Origin: Proteles cristata cristata
Lineage: Eukaryota; Chordata; Mammalia; Carnivora; Hyaenidae
DNA: 64,000 nt
Assembly (NCBI GenBank): GCA_017311185.1
Contig: JAESUZ010003505.1
Location: forward strand, 2,108,001-2,172,000
Direction: 5' to 3'
Made by a program: the position numbers and the translations under genes
In this document: piece after piece, positions 44,551 to 56,214 of the stretch
Position numbering within the stretch: the stretch's first letter is position 1
Layout: each line of letters opens with the position of its first letter
The notes under the pieces: generated by a model
What the model saw: the letters and a program-made list of their open reading frames with translations, nothing else
Told to the model about the DNA's origin: nothing
Databases searched by the model: none

Positions 44551-44820
44551 CCATCAGTTGTGCAGTCTAGTGTGGTATCCACTGGCTACATCTGGTGATG
44601 GAGCACTCTGAGATGTGGCGAGGCCAAACTGAAATGAACTCTTAAGTGTGAAATAAATGCCGTATTTTGAAGCTTTTGTGCAAAAAAAGAATGTAAATAT
44701 ATCCATTATTTTTATGCATTGATACCAATTATTTTTACACATGGATGCCATGCTAAAGTTTTATTTGGGACATCCTGGAATAAATTAACTGTAATATTAC
44801 AATCAATTTTACCTAATTTT

Positions 44821-44984
44821 TTAAAGAGAGTTGGGCAGGAAAGAGTGGAGAGAGAGAAAATCCCAAGCTGACTCCACACCCAGTGCAGAACCTGAAGCAG
44901 GGCTTGATCCTGCAACTCTGAGATCATGACTGGAGCTGAAATCAAGAGTCGGACGCTTCACTGGCTAAGCCACCCAGGCACCCC
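44821..44984 (-). repeat. CAN-SINE, short body type
   Basis: GAAAATCCCAAGCTGACTCCACACCCAGTGCAGAACC, then GATCATGACTGGAGCTGAAATCAAGAGTCGGACGCTTCACTGG. The ATCAAGAGTCGG insertion is a marker of an older CAN-SINE lineage not seen in the other copies here except the diverged 6747 copy. Confidence 0.88.
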
Positions 44985-45190
44985 TTAACCTGTTTCTTCC
45001 TACTTACTTAATGTGGCTACCAAAATTAAAATTATATGTGTGGATCACCTATATTTCTGTTAGACCAAGAAGAATGTGGAAAACAAGAAAGAAAACAAAG
45101 CTCCCACTACCCAGAAATTACCGTTGTTAATATATGTGTGTATTTCCCTTCTGTTAGTCTAAAGGTATAATTTTTCTGCCCCCTCTACAG

Positions 45191-45319
45191 TTTATTCCAA
45201 TAGATCAAGCAACGTTTACAGGGCCGGAGAAAGAAAACCTAGATGAGCTTACAAGCGTTTGCCCGAGAGGTTACATTTGTGACCCAAAGAAGCTGAAATG
45301 CAATCACATGTCTTTATGA
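45191..45319 (+). other. Candidate terminal exon (unrecognised)
   Basis: Seen: a strong acceptor, TTTCTGCCCCCTCTACAG (45173-45190), followed by 42 open codons and TGA at 45317-45319. The peptide includes CPRGYICDPKKLKC, which looks like secreted-protein cysteine spacing but matches no family I can name. The upstream text (CTACCCAGAAATTACCGTTG) resembles an old transposon 3' region, so the acceptor may be an exaptation or a chance event. No poly(A) signal that I trust is nearby. Confidence 0.15.
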
Positions 45320-45794
45320 CTCCGCATCTGTTTGCCCCCAAACCCTGTGTTCTTTCTACACTACCACAGTGCCTTTCCTGAAAAGCCTTTGCCAGAAAAA
45401 TTAAAAGATGACTCTCCATGCATCACAGTACAGGAAGCATGTAACATAGAAAACCCAATAGGGTTTTACATCTTTATGAATAGTTTTATTTGGAAACAAA
45501 ACACATTTTGGGATTTGTTTTGAACTTGTTCACCAATGTTTATAGGATTAATTATGCATTATTTTTTCTCGGGAATATATTCAGGAGGTAGACAGAGGGT
45601 GCTGGATATCGGTTTGGGCTGTTAATACGTGCAGTTATTACTAGGTTGTGTAGAGAACTGAGTAACTGCTGGAGAACTAATCCTTGTGAAATGAAGTTTG
45701 CAAGAAAAAGAAACTATGTGTACAGATAGGAAAGGAAGAACTAAACCATCGCTGATCTTGTGTGTAGAACTTAAGGAATCTTTAAAAAATGTTC

Positions 45795-45915
45795 TGGAAC
45801 TTAGAAGACTTGAGCAAAGTCACAAGACATAAGATCAGTATCCAAAAATCAATTGTATGTCTGTATTTTAGCAACAGACAGTGTGGAAACGGAAGTAAGA
45901 AAGCAGTCTGTCATC
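45795..45915 (+). repeat. L1 ORF2 fragment, about 120 bp
   Basis: GCAAAGTCACAAGACATAAGATCAGTATCCAAAAATCAATTGTATGTC resembles the conserved L1 reverse-transcriptase segment '...ggatacaagatcaatatacaaaaatcaattgtatttc'. It is followed by TTTTAGCAACAGACAGTGTGG. A stub, not functional. Confidence 0.75.
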
Positions 45916-46058
45916 ACAGCAAAAACTAGCACGTTCATTTCCAGCCAAGGACATCCAGTTCTTCAGTGTACAGACGATATCGTAGATGTGTATTTAGGGT
46001 GTTTTACCCTCAGAACGTTTCCTATTGCTTTCATTTGAAAATATGTCTTACTAAGTTT

Positions 46059-46080
46059 GAGTATTCATTTCTGAATACTC
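46059..46080. other. Perfect 9-bp hairpin
   Basis: GAGTATTCA (46059-46067) and TGAATACTC (46072-46080) are exact inverted copies with a 4-base loop. The next 10 bases (ATTTCTGAGA) repeat the arm-plus-loop text, so a small duplication formed it. Confidence 0.5.
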
Positions 46081-46532
46081 ATTTCTGAGAGTGCTTCATT
46101 CAAAAAGCAAACGCAGAAAAGTTATGCATTAAATTACTCCTGTTGACCGTATGGGCTGGCCTGACAGTTTGTCGCTGCTTTTTCTTGCGCAGCAGATGTT
46201 AGCATTTCAGAATAAACACAAACATTTTTGTTCCCTGCAAGTGAATTTCCTTCTTTATGAATCAGTTTTGGACAAGTTAGTATAGGCTTGTGTCTTCTAG
46301 AGAGTATGTGATTTATTATTTTTATAACAAAATGGCTTAAAAGAAAAATAATTATAGTGCCGTGGAATTCATACATCAGCTCACTCCTTTTCTCTTGGGC
46401 CATAGTTCTAATTATTTTTTCTAATGGTAATTGATAACCAGGTGAATTCCCTTGCTATTGCAGCTTTATAGAATTTTTTTGCTCTTAGCTTTCTAGGGAA
46501 TAATAGAAAATCTCCAAGTTCAAATATATGTC

Positions 46533-46594
46533 AAAGTGATGTACTCCTTCTGTACATAAATAGTGTACATAAAGTGATGTACTCCTTCTGTACA
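46533..46594. repeat. Short direct duplication
   Basis: AAAGTGATGTACTCCTTCTG plus TACA occurs at 46533-46556 and again at 46571-46594, separated by 14 bases containing TAGTG. A tandem slippage-type event. Confidence 0.75.
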
Positions 46595-47689
46595 GAAGCC
46601 TGTGAAAGGGGGCTTTCATTTTTTATTTCAGATTTGCATCAGAAAGGTAATGACAGTTCATTAGTGCCTGAAGTATCTAAAACTTGGGAAATCTATCTCA
46701 CAGTTCAAGGTTAAATGGGTCACCGCCATCAGTTACGAAGGGAAATATCCTGCATTCCGTAGAACGTTTCACATATTTCAAAGCATTATCTCTTGGGGGG
46801 AAATACAACCCGCCATTCTTCTTCGGAGAAGTGACAGGTGATAGGAAGATCTGTTACTGTCGTGTCCTTTAATATACATGTAGAAAGAATTGGCCATGCA
46901 GATTTTTTTCCTCCGGGAAAATTTCCTACTGACTCCAGTTGCTGTCGTCGGTATTAAAACATTAGATGAAAAGGATTTTATAAGGATTATAAATTATCAT
47001 GCTTTGCGTGTGCTTTTGCACCAGCACGTTTTAATCCCACTATATTTCCATGTAGAGTTTTAATTAAGAGATAACTGTCACCACAGGTTGGCTACAGAAG
47101 GCTACAGTCTCCAGCAGAGAGAGAAATGCCAGTGCCAAGTCCTTCAGGTTGGGTAGCAAATGGGAGGTCGGAAACATAAGATAGACTTGTAATTAAAAGC
47201 ATAATCGTCCCTTCTATTTAATTTAATGAATAACATCAAAATATTTCAGTGTATTTGCTTGTTGTTTTTAATAACTCCCTGCTCCTTTTAATGCCTGTCG
47301 GGCGTACGCTGAATGTCGCTCCTCATTTAGGACTTTTTTTTTAAGTTTACTTTTAAAACTGACTAATAATAATCCTTAACCACAGAGTTAGGATCCAAGA
47401 AGATGTCATCTTTTCTTTTCCCTGATTGATTAGAGTCAGGGTTGTCCTTCATGTTCACAAAAGAATTTTTTTTTGCACCAACTGACTTAGAAGAGAAGGT
47501 AGTCTTAACTTACTCTGTCAAAAAATCACTTATAAAAGAGACGCATATGAAGTTGTCACTCCGATGAGTTATGAAGAACTAGTGGCTAGGAATATAGCCA
47601 CGTATGCAGGAAATAAAGTTTAATTAACTCTGCTTTATTTATTTGTTGTGTCTGTTATCCCATTTTTAGATGCATTTTTAAAAATATCT

Positions 47690-47896
47690 TTTAATTTTTT
47701 TGACATTTATTTTTGAGAGACAGATAGAGCACAGGTGGGGGAGGGGCAGAGAGAGAGAGGGAAACAGAATCTGAAGCAGGCTCCAGGCTCTGAGCCGTCA
47801 GCACAGAGCTTGATGCGGGTCCTGAACCCATGAACTGTGAGATCATGACCTGAGCTGAAGTCAGATGCTTAACTGACTGAGCCACCTGGGTGCCCC
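47690..47896 (-). repeat. CAN-SINE, younger of a nested same-strand pair
   Basis: Full-length reverse copy ending GAGCCACCTGGGTGCCCC. It lies within the T-tail of the SINE at 47897. Its own target copies (TTTTAATTTTTT and TTTAAGTTTTTTT) come from that tail. Confidence 0.9.
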
Positions 47897-48088
47897 TTTA
47901 AGTTTTTTTAATGTTTATTTTTTGAGAGAGAGAGAGAGAGCAGGAGAGAAACAGAGAGAGAGGGAGACACAGGATTCAAAGCAGGCTCCAGCCTCTGAGC
48001 TGTTAGCGCAGAGCCCGAGGTGGGGCTCCAACCCAGGAACCCGCCAGTTCAAGACCTGAGCTTAAATGACTGAGCTACCCAGGCTCCA
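47897..48088 (-). repeat. CAN-SINE, older of a nested pair
   Basis: The outer target duplication TTTAGATGCATTTT is exact at 47665-47678 and 48090-48103, bracketing both elements. The head is diverged (CTTAAATGACTGAGCTACCC), with part of the CGGACGC segment lost. Confidence 0.92.
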
Positions 48089-48103
48089 CTTTAGATGCAT
48101 TTT

Positions 48104-49549
48104 GAATAAGACTTCACCGAGATTTCCAGTGTTAACTGCAGACTATAGGCGTAGGAGAAATGCTTTCATCTCAAGGCTGTAATTCTGATCAAGGCTTTAT
48201 TATTTTTCCTTCCCGCTTTCACCCTGTCCATGAAGTAATTCTTTCTGCTTTGTCCTCAGTTACCTTAACCAACCTATAACCCTTGGGAACAGTGAAGACC
48301 CCCTCCCACACAATAGGATGGGTGGGACAACCTCCCCTTCCCTATTTTTCTGGAAAATGAGTGGTTGCTGAGAGGAGAAAATAACGACCTTGCTGTGATG
48401 AGCCATTACAACTGAACTTAGACTGAATATCATCTGTTGTTCTTGATTGAAGGATGCAAATTATGCCAGATTCTCTTCCCCAAGAGAAAACTTGGGACGC
48501 GCTGAAAATGTTTGTGTCGATGTATCTTTTCATGTCTCCTACGAACTGATTTTGGATTTGGTGGAAACGGTTTCTTTCTATCCTTGATGGCGTACCTCCT
48601 TGGAAGGGAGAGGATCTGTGCCCACACTCTCTACTTTCTGATGTAAAAATAATTCTTAGAGTGAGAGACAGACTGGATGTTTGGAGAGAATAGAAATAAG
48701 ACATTTTACTTTGTTACTTTCTTCTAGAGGGTGTTGCTTTCCTCATGTGTATCATAACCTGCTAGGGACAGTAGCCAGTTTAGAGGGAAGAATTTGCCAC
48801 GGATCTAAAAGGAGCTAGAAAACCTAAAAGTTGCAATGTTCCTGCAGTCAGACCCTTTATCCCTCCTGCCTCTGTTATCCGTCGCTCCCCTGTGATTTGG
48901 ATGAACTCATTATCTTTTTATATTTTACCGTTCCGTTGGCTAAAGAGACAGTAGCTACTTGGATTCATTTGGACAAGAGGAAGAAGGCACTCACAACAGG
49001 GAAGCAGAAGTCAAATTCTACAGTTTCTTATTTTGCTAAGTATTTGAAGAGGTTATGTCACATGGTGACGTCTAAAATCTTGTATTGAGAGTAGAATAAC
49101 GTCTTTCGGTTCATTCAGAATAATGACTCAATACAACTCCATTCTGCTAAATCTCATGGAAAACCAAGGCAGTATTTAGAAGTCCGGACTTAGAGTGCTA
49201 GCCTTCCGAAACAAGAGGGAATCGAGTTATATGCAAACAAACAAACAAAACCCAAGACCCAGGAGAAGCTCAGTGACTTACTTAGTCACATAATGAGGTG
49301 CTAGCGTGGACGAACTTAGTGTCCATTACCTCCAGACCCTAACTACTTTCCACGGGTTGACTCTGCCTTTGAGTAAAGAGCAAATGCGGTGGCCCAGAAA
49401 TTCGCAAAAGAATTGACCTTGGAGGGTTCCTTCACAAAGTAGACTTCGTAGCGTATTAAAGATGTAATTTTTAGATTGAAAACAAAACTGGAAACCATAG
49501 TACCTGCCAGTTCCAGACATAATCGTTACAGCCGTGCTGTCGGCTATGC
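48104..49549. other. Unique sequence, no gene seen
   Basis: A 120-codon reverse-strand frame (48342-48704) and an 85-codon plus-strand frame (48831-49088) occur without recognisable motifs. (AAAC)n-like text lies at about 49237. Confidence 0.35.
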
Positions 49550-49705
49550 ATGACTGTTATCTCCAGTTTGACAGATGAGAATATGGAGGCTGGGAGAGGT
49601 GGGTTAGATTATTTACCCAGGGCTATATCCTAATAGCTGCCAAAACATAGAACTCGTAGCCCATCTGGCTTCTAAGAGCATCCACTTTCCATCACACTAT
49701 GCGTT
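49550..49705 (-). repeat. MIR fragment
   Basis: TTATCTCCAGTTTGACAGATGAGAATATGGAGG, then TTATTTACCCAGGGCTATATCC and ATCTGGCTTCTAAGAGCATCC, give the reversed MIR order. Confidence 0.8.
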
Positions 49706-50444
49706 GTCTCCTCTGTACTCCACGCTTTTCAGAACATCAGTTTCTTGTGCAGCAAAGCATATCTGTTTGAATAAAAATGCAATACCACTAGGAAGTGTGC
49801 TTGCACTGTATTTATGTCCACCCATCCCACTAACATCTGCCTCTTCTCTGTAACGTCAAGAAATTCCTGACCTGGAAGAGTTCCTCACCTCATGCCAGTC
49901 TCCTGCTGATCATTCACTGTGTCCTCACCACCTCGCAGAGGTTGATCAGTCTAAAGTTAGCCGACCCTTTGTCAGTCAGCAGCACTGTCAGCTTGCGTGG
50001 TGAAGCCAACAGAATTTCCACATACGTGAAGATATTTTCCTAAGGAACGTGGAAAATGGTGAAGCCGCGTGCGTGGGTGGACATAATCAGGAAACACACT
50101 AAACGACCCAGGATAGATCTGGCTCAGTCTCCAACCTTTTCAGTGCCTGACACACCTCATCCTGTGGCTTCAGCCCCTTTCTGGTGCGTCTGTACACTTG
50201 CGAGAGGCAGTCTCTGACCATCTCTGTCACTGGTGTCCGAGGTGTATGATCTCGGTAACTCTCGACCTTTACTCCAGTCACCTGGCACCCCTCGCCTTTT
50301 CTTTTCCCTTTGCTTTTGTCCGAATCGAAAGTACAGGCTTCTTTCCTTCCTTGAGTGGGACCCGCCCAACATTCTAGTTACAGGAGGTGACAGCAAGGGA
50401 AGAGTGCGGAGGAAGAATACCATCTTGTGTAGCACCTGCACCCT
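49706..50444. other. Unique sequence, no gene seen
   Basis: Somewhat GC-rich around 50100-50420, with reverse frames of 60-94 codons and no family signature. No splice-framed exon was found. Confidence 0.35.
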
Positions 50445-50550
50445 CTGCTAGGAGGTAAACTCCATGAAGGCAGAGCCCTGCCTGTCGCATTCACCTCTCT
50501 ATCCCCAGCCTCAGACAGTGAGTAATTAAATGAGTGGATGAATGATTTGT
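50445..50550 (+). repeat. L2 3' terminus, sense
   Basis: GAGGTAAACTCCATGAAGGCAGAGCCCTGCC, then TCTCTATCCCCAGCCTCAGACAGTGAG, then AATGAGTGGATGAATGA, is the L2 terminal segment. Confidence 0.75.
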
Positions 50551-53160
50551 GCTAATTTACCAGGAAGCCTCAAGAGCTCTGCATCGCTCTTAACTATTGT
50601 ACTTGCTAACTTGGAACATGGCAACACATCTTTATTAATTTAACATACGGGCAGTCGCCATTCCTTGTGCTGACTTGCTGGATTCTTTTTGATTCATCTG
50701 CAGATTGTGATCTATCTGAGAATAGTCCTGACTTTATAATCACTACTGTTTGCAAAATGGTTGACGTGGTAACTTGTCTTTTATCTTCTTGAGGCTAATT
50801 TGCCCTTTTTCTTCCTTCTTGAGTTCTTTGACTTTTCCCGAGCTCTTAATCATATGTGAAATCTATTGGTGTATATAATACTGTCTGACAAATGAAATCG
50901 GGATAATGATATTGTTTTTCTTTAGAGATATCATATATTGTCTGTAGTGTTAGATTTGAAAGCAGGTATTTCAATTAAAGGAGTCAAGAGTGCTTCATAA
51001 TGAAATGCAAGCTTAGGAAGCTGCTTCTTGTCCTGTCTTTGACGTTCCCTGCATTATTTCTTTCCATTTTGAAAAATAATTTCTGTTCTGTTTTAACTTT
51101 CTGAAATGGCAACCTATGTTTTCTTTTAATTGATGTCAAAAGAAACTTGCTTGCTGGTGGGGGAGAAAATTGTGATGTGGTTGTCACCGTGTGTTATGCC
51201 TAATTACAGATGATCAAAAGTGATTCAGGAGTATCATTAGACTTTAAATGAACACAGGCTTGTGATTTTGTTACCAGTACAAAAGATGACATTTAATTTC
51301 GTGGGTTAAGGGGAGCTATTACCTGTTGGTATTAAAAAAAAAAAAAAAAGACAAACACAGCTGTGTACATTTAATGTGGCGTTTTACCTCATGCAAGATG
51401 TAGCTGAATGAATGATTGAGGTCAGTCTGTGACATCGCAGGAAGTGTAGCAACTGTGATTTGGGGTAGGTTGTTTGATGTGTCGAAGCATCGAGATCTTC
51501 TCCTTACATGTAAGGAGTTAGGCCAAGGATATTTCAAGATTTCTTCTAACCCTACTTTCCTACGTTTTTATCTCGAAAATGAATCTCCAAAACTTAGCAG
51601 GATTTCAAAGTTCCTAGTCGCTGTCAGATGTCATATTCTCTGTAGCCCACAGGGTTTTTCCAGGGCCCCCTTCCAGGATTCTTTCCATAAGGGAATTTAT
51701 AGAAATGTTGTAAACCTTTGAACGAAATCACAGAATCCTGAAGGGAAAGAAACAACCTTTTTCTTGGATCTATTTATGTAGTGGGAGAAAGAAAGAAAGA
51801 GCTGCTTATTTATGAGGAAAGACCTTTAACCCAGAAGGTAAGCACAAACGGGGGTCCCATTTATTCACGCCAAAACGTTCCTCATACTATGACAATAGTT
51901 CGTTGTGGTAAATTGTGTGTGAATTGTAAAACCAGTTTCATCAGAACCTGAACGAGTCAGCGCGAGTAAAGGATTTTACTTCGATCATCACTGTCTGCAA
52001 CTACCACCTTCTCTGTACCCAATTACTTTGTATGTGACTGTGCCCTGTGTCACAACATCGTGTTTCTCTCCAGTGACAGATTTTTGTGAATCCTGTACGT
52101 GTAGCTGAAATTCACCTTGGCTCCTGAGCGTGCCAATTTCTATCCCTCAAGTTCTGAAGTGATTTCAGGGTAGGTTCTAGTTCCCTGTGTTTCCACCTGG
52201 AAGGGAGAGGCGCATGACATATTGAGGTCAGCGCCGCAGTTGAACTTGAAAGGATTGGGAGGGATGGAGATGTGCACTAGAAAGTTGGTTTTATAGGAAA
52301 GGAACCCCGAAATGATCCAAAATTCAAATATCACTCTTCAGAGGATTATTTTGTGTTTTACGGAAGAGTCTCATGTGCTTCTGAGTCTATAAAAATGGCC
52401 CAACCTATCTGTTTTTCTCCTAGTAGGGAGCACTGACTTTCTTGTCTCTTGGGAGCTTGTGAGGCAATAGCAGGGATACATATTTTGAAAAGACAGGCCT
52501 CTTCTCTCCGCTATATTCCTCTCACTTTTCATGTTTGTCTAGGGCTGTGGGTCCAGGATGAGCTTTTGGGGTTCTCATTTCATTCTTCCGCCCTTTGGCT
52601 AGACTCACATAAATGTTTCCCAGCCCATTGCGTTTGCTTCAGTTGCCTCCGCGAGTACAGAGGACATACCAGACCTGTGAGCAATGCTCTCTTTCATACC
52701 CATCTCTTCATTCATGTATGTATTCCTTTATTCATGTAGGTGTTCACATATTTAATAAATATCAGTTCAGCACCAGCTAATGGGCTAGCATTTCCCAAAT
52801 ATGTATCCAGATTTGCCACTGACCCCACGTTTACGGCTTATCGCAAGTCAACAATTACTATATGGTGTGAGAGGCACAGAAGTAGATGTGTACACAGATA
52901 CCAGTGATCGAAATTAGACTGCAGCGAGAGACAAGTGCTTGTTTTCAGTCTTTGCGCTATCCTGTGTACCCAGAGGGTTTTACGTGTTTAGTTTTCTGTG
53001 TTTCATTCGCTATGTAAGCAAGATACCCTCATATCGACCAGTGAGGGAAAATCACTTTTGGAGATGAGTGGGCATTTCAGATGGGTCAGGGAGAACTTGC
53101 CTCTGTTTTAATGTTATGGGGGTGGCCAGGGTCCCACCCTGTTCACAAACATTCATCTCA
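50551..53160. other. 2.6 kb unique sequence
   Basis: No repeat that I can name and no supported exon. A poly-A of about 16 bases lies at 51335. The frame at 51416-51721 (101 codons) is uncharacterised and has no splice support. Confidence 0.4.
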
Positions 53161-53180
53161 GATTAGTGACTTTTTTTTTT

Positions 53181-53387
53181 AATATTTTTATTTATTTCTA
53201 GGAGAGAGAGAGATAGCATGAGCAGGGGAGGGTCAGAGAGAGAGGGAGACACAGACTCTGAAACAGGCTCCAGGCTCTGAGCTGGCAGTCAGCACAGAGC
53301 CCGATGCGGGGCTCGAACCCATGAACCGCGAGATCATGACCTAAGCGAAAGTCGGACGCTTAACCGACTAAGCCACCCAGGCGCCCC
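53181..53387 (-). repeat. CAN-SINE, young subfamily
   Basis: Close to intact. Target copies TTAGTGACTTTTTTTT (about 53163) and ATAGTGACTTTTTTTT (about 53388). It shares GAGCTGGCAGTCAGCACAGA, GACCTAAGCGAAAGTC and CGACTAAGCCACCC with 61991 and 62904. Confidence 0.95.
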
Positions 53388-53741
53388 ATAGTGACTTTTT
53401 TTTCTGATTTTTTTTTTTTTTTTGGCCTGTGTAGCAAAAAATGTCACTTAGAGGAACTAGGAGGATAGACTCCTATTTTCTTTGGATCACAAAAGCTATC
53501 TCTAAATTTTACACATGTCACACTTTTTCAGTAGGCCACCTCTCCAGCCGGTAGCTTTAGAAATACTCACATTGGGGTTGAACTTGCCCTGTTTGTAATC
53601 TTCAGTTGTGCCTCTATTCTGTCCTCTTCCAGACATGATCGATGGCAGTTTCGAAGGGCATGTAAAATGGACACAGGAGTGTAGATTGGAAGCAGAAACA
53701 AGTTAAGTGTAGCCATGGTCTGTATTGCTTGTTCTCCAGCA

Positions 53742-53933
53742 CAGATCTTCAGCCTTGGTGCTGTTGGTATTTGGGACCCCACAGGTATTTATTGTGATGA
53801 TTGTCCTTTAGTTAGAAGCATATCCAACCTCTACCTAGGCTTCTATTCACAACAACCAAAATTGTCTCCAGACGTTGTCACATGTCTCCCAGAAGCCAAA
53901 ATTTACCCCCCACCCCTGCATTGAGAACCACTG
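53742..53933 (-). repeat. MER5A-like hAT DNA transposon
   Basis: Reversed MER5A: CAGCCTTGGTGCTGTTGGTATTTGGG, then AAAATTGTCTCCAGACGTTGTCACATGTCTCCC, then CCCCCCACCCCTGCATTGAGAACCACTG at the terminal inverted repeat. It is non-autonomous and has no transposase. Confidence 0.88.
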
Positions 53934-53964
53934 GTCGAGAGTGTAGACATAGAGAAGTGGACTG

Positions 53965-54172
53965 GGGGCGCCTGGGGGCCTCAGTTGGTTAAGCGTCCGA
54001 CTTCGGCTCAGGTCATGATCTCACGGTTCGTGGGTTTGAGCCCCGCGTCGGGCTCTGTGCTGACAGCTCAGAGCCTGGAGCCTCCTTCGGATTCTTTGTC
54101 TCCTTCTCTCTCTGCCCTGGCCCAGCATACAGTCTGCCTGTCTCTTAAAAATAAATGTAAACAAAATTCAAA
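53965..54172 (+). repeat. CAN-SINE
   Basis: The head GGGGGCGCCTGGGGGCCTCAG has an A-box change. The B-box GGTTTGAGCCCCG is close to intact. The tail AAAATAAATGTAAACAAAA is not followed by a convincing target copy. Confidence 0.92.
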
Positions 54173-54969
54173 GCCTTTATAAAAGGCGGTGTTGTTATTT
54201 ATGTTCACAGTGACCATAGAGTAAAAGCAGACTGTGTCAGGGGTCCCCTGGGCCACCTCTCGAATAGATGATTTGCCTGCTCGGATTCTAGACCTACTCA
54301 CAGCCGAGTCTTACAGTTAAAGAATCCAAAGCAACATCAGCAAAGGGGGAAGGCACTTGGGGTGAGATCCCGGGGAAGCAGGCATATGCTCCCTGGCCCT
54401 CTCTCCCAGGGCAGGCACTCCACGCACTTGAATTTCCACAGTGATGAGTTCATGACCACACGTGTGCCACTTTGCTCACCGGGGAAGCTCACTAGAGGCT
54501 CGCCAGCGTTCCAGACTTCTCCTGGGAGCTGGTCAGAGGCTCTCCTCACCTAGCTTGCACCAAAATTGCAGACTCCCAGAAGGAAAGCAGGTATTCAGTG
54601 TAAACCGTACGATTCATGTAAACTGTGTTGACACAGTGAGCCATTCTCTTCAGTCTGGGCATTCTGGGAACTCTCGTGAAATCTGAGTTCCCAGCCAGCA
54701 GCCCACCACCTGACTGGGCCTTTCCAAAGGCAGCCATTCTAGGCCCACCGTGCTAGCGCTATTTTGTACACAGAACCAAACCCAGGAAGAACAGAAGCAT
54801 TGTTGGCACGCAGACGAGTCCGAATTTCTGTGAGATGGACGTGTGACCAGTAAACTGTTTCTAGCACGAAGACAAATCTGAATTTCTCACTGTAGCCTAT
54901 TCCAGGTCGTTTGGCTAGCGAGTAAGCACAAATTGCCTCTATTTATTGGGAGACAGTGCAGCATTAAGT
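54173..54969. other. Repeat-like but unassigned
   Basis: GC-richer text (54250-54760) has the feel of an old LTR, but I cannot name it. At about 54805-54895 two imperfect copies of a GACNAATCTGAATTTCT-type unit lie about 70 bp apart. Open frames are under 80 codons. Confidence 0.25.
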
Positions 54970-55165
54970 AAAATGACCGTAGATTGGGTTATGTGACTGA
55001 ACTGGCTTCTAGTTAAGGCTCAGCTACTCATTGGCCCTTTCTGCCTCCATTTCTGGTAATAAAACCTACCATTTTGAAGATCCAGTGAGGTCTGTATAAT
55101 GCCTGGCATCGTGACATAACATGCATTCAAAAACAGTGGTGGCATTGGTATTGGTGCTAATAATT
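54970..55165 (+). repeat. MIR
   Basis: ACTGAACTGGCTTCTAGTTAAGGCTCAGCTACTC, then CTGCCTCCATTTCTGGTAATAAAACC and GAAGATCCAGTGAGGTCTGTATAATGCCTGGCATCG, are in sense order. Confidence 0.7.
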
Positions 55166-55393
55166 TAAAAATTCCAGTAATAGTTGTTGTTTTATTATTG
55201 TCTTTCTTCAGTTCGACGTGCCATTACTTTTCTTGGATTAATCGGTTGCAATATCCATCCTACCACATTTCCAGCTAAATGGCTTCCAGTTTTTCAATTA
55301 AAATTCCAGTTGAACAGTATCAGAGGCATTTTAATAAAAATTTTCCTGAGCTTGATTAGTTGATAAGAAGTAAATTGCTCGTTTTTGATTACC

Positions 55394-55495
55394 ACATTAA
55401 CTCTTTCTGGCCATGAGGGTACCATTTAGTAAATTACCTCTTTTAGTACAGTATGCAAAATGTTACCCAAGTGACCAGAAAGAGTTAATAATGTA
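55394..55495. other. About 100-bp imperfect palindrome
   Basis: Perfect 15-bp arms ATTAACTCTTTCTGG (55396-55410) and CCAGAAAGAGTTAAT (55475-55489). The match extends inward with few mismatches through GGGTA/TACCC and outward through ACATT/AATGT, giving a stem near 27 bp and a loop of about 40 bases. It could be a conserved hairpin repeat (Eulor/UCON-like) or a MITE-like remnant. The surrounding 55190-55600 is free of modern repeats. Confidence 0.6.
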
Positions 55496-56214
55496 CCAAC
55501 AGACTGAGCAGTTTACTAGCTGCTTACTATCAGATCAGTCTCATTATATTAAATGTTTACCTTTCTATAATTGTCATTTTCTTTAAAAATGAAATATTGG
55601 ATACAGTCTTTTTTTCTTTTTCATAGACCTTATAAGCTCAATGAAAATATGGTGAGTTCACTTGCAAGCCTTCTACGGGGATTTAAAGTATTGGTGTTCA
55701 CTCTATGATACAGAAAATAGATCTGAAAATAGATCTGATGGGGAGAATAAACGCATCCTACACAGCGCACAAGAAGGGCATTATTTTCTGAGGGCACAAG
55801 TGATTCCCTGATGATGACCTGAGTACTAGGCAGTCCTGTGAGCACGTCTTTCTAAATGTTTGAGCCCTGGAGAGAATTAGGTTTCATGCAGTTCTGACAG
55901 GTACACTTTGTGTGTGCAGGAAGCTCGCCTTTTTGTAATGTATATGTGATCATTCCTCCCGTGGATGTATTTTTACCACAAATTCTAATGCAGCTCTTAA
56001 TTATTCAGGAGTGATCTCTACTTCCTCACGAATAGGGACTTGCAGTCAGTTCTTAAAATGACCTCTCTCACTCAACTGTTTTTTCAGGTAGCCTGGTAAA
56101 ATTGTTACCACTCCTTAGAAAGGATCCTTGACTTCTTGAGGTACTCGTTTTTTCACATGAAAGGTTGCCTTTTCATTGTTTGTAAAATGTGTATCATAGA
56201 ATAATTTATGAGCC

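Larger units (their letters stand above)
45320..47664. other. Mostly unique sequence
   Basis: Apart from the L1 fragment at 45795 and two small repeats listed separately, I see no repeat family, no supported exon and no RNA gene. Open frames are all below 90 codons. Confidence 0.35.
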
